The notes beneath the pieces are model-generated. The model ran no database searches, was not told the DNA's origin, and saw only the letters and a list, made by a program, of their open reading frames with translations. A stretch of 13,886 nt of DNA, from the NCBI GenBank assembly GCA_017452565.1, contig JAFTMF010000130.1, forward strand, positions 1 to 13,886, in the 5' to 3' direction. This stretch comes from Clostridia bacterium (GTDB lineage: Bacteria; Bacillota; Clostridia; Oscillospirales; CAG-272). Shown here piece after piece: positions 13,584-13,886 of this stretch. Every line of letters begins with the position of its first letter. Within the stretch, counting starts at the first letter, position 1. Made by a program: the position numbers and the translations under genes.

Positions 13584-13886
13584 ATGAAAACGAATAAAAA
13601 AACCATTCTCCTCAGCGTGGTGCTGGCGGTGCTCACCACGGTGCTCCTCTACGTCGGCGGAGCAGTCACTGCTGTTGCCACTAACACCTACAATACCGAT
13701 ATTTGGCCAATGCTCTCTTTTTGCTGTTTTAGCGCGCTGGTTTTGCTGGGCTTCATCAGTTATTTGGGCAGTGTGCTTTATGCCAAGTCCAAGAATCGTA
13801 TGAAGCTGGCGGAAACCAAAGACTATATGATGTCGAAAAAGGGAAGTGCGGACACCGATCCCGAGGCGATTCGCCGCCGCTTAAAG
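13584..13886 (+). CDS. Small membrane protein with two TM segments, 5' part only
   Basis: Frame open from ATG 13584 to the window end (101 codons, no stop). AGGTGA at 13572-13577 lies 6 nt upstream. M-K-T-N-K-K is followed by a hydrophobic segment (about 7-31), a short loop, a second hydrophobic segment (about 44-66), and a basic cytoplasmic-looking region that ends in E-A-I-R-R-R-L-K. The first segment could instead be a signal anchor. I do not recognise a family. It lies directly after the ABC ATPase terminator with no obvious promoter in the 18-bp gap, so it may depend on read-through or on a promoter inside the terminator region. Function unknown. Confidence 0.7.
   Translation, partial: MKTNKKTILLSVVLAVLTTVLLYVGGAVTAVATNTYNTDIWPMLSFCCFSALVLLGFISYLGSVLYAKSKNRMKLAETKDYMMSKKGSADTDPEAIRRRLK

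Overview
The window looks like a chromosome segment from a Gram-positive, low-to-mid GC anaerobe of the Clostridia, most likely a gut Oscillospirales/Ruminococcaceae-type bacterium. Evidence: GGAGG-type ribosome binding sites, clean sigma-A promoters (TTGACA-17-TAATAT), intrinsic terminators, PxTGD-TM-KKREF surface anchors, a C-x-H...C-x-x-C module of a kind familiar from surface proteins of gut Firmicutes, and a MsmK/UgpC-type orphan sugar-importer ATPase. Taxonomy is inferred from these features only.

Layout. (1) 2-268: 3' end of a cysteine-rich, probably beta-helical protein with two SINGDV repeats. (2) 484-3003: cytoplasmic GH38 alpha-mannosidase with a near-consensus promoter and an 8+3+8 palindrome next to the predicted transcription start. 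(3) 3091-8928: the distinctive part, three tandem secreted surface proteins (A 3280-4698, B 4964-6472, C 6717-8855). Each has its own copy of an almost identical upstream cassette: a TGCAC box, a 21-bp block identical in all three, a TTGTNACAA palindrome, a consensus -35, an extended -10, a hairpin at the predicted mRNA 5' end and a strong SD. Mature proteins are built of repeated jelly-roll-like domains and are mosaic: B's two domains match domains 2 and 3 of C, while B's tail and terminator match A (68 bp identical). (4) 8942-11056, minus strand, convergent across a bidirectional terminator: a secreted transglutaminase-like protein (Cys268/His296/Asp311) with a Pro/Thr stalk and a C-terminal array of five [PVI]PxTGE hexapeptides. 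(5) 11344-12048: RsuA-type 16S rRNA pseudouridine synthase, divergent from the transglutaminase gene. (6) 12339-13481: sugar ABC importer ATPase of the MsmK/MsmX/UgpC family with no permease genes beside it, ending in a 17-bp tandem repeat that overlaps the stop codon. (7) 13584-13886: start of a small two-TM protein cut by the window edge.

How they may work together: the three surface proteins have the best promoters in the window and codon use as biased as the ABC ATPase, so they are probably abundant, perhaps carbohydrate- or matrix-binding, envelope proteins. The neighbouring secreted transglutaminase-like enzyme could modify or cross-link cell-surface proteins, but only adjacency supports that link. 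GH38 and the orphan ATPase suggest a glycan-using lifestyle. The best candidate for something undescribed is the triplicated cassette with its shared regulatory leader, and next the transglutaminase-like protein with the sortase-motif-like array.
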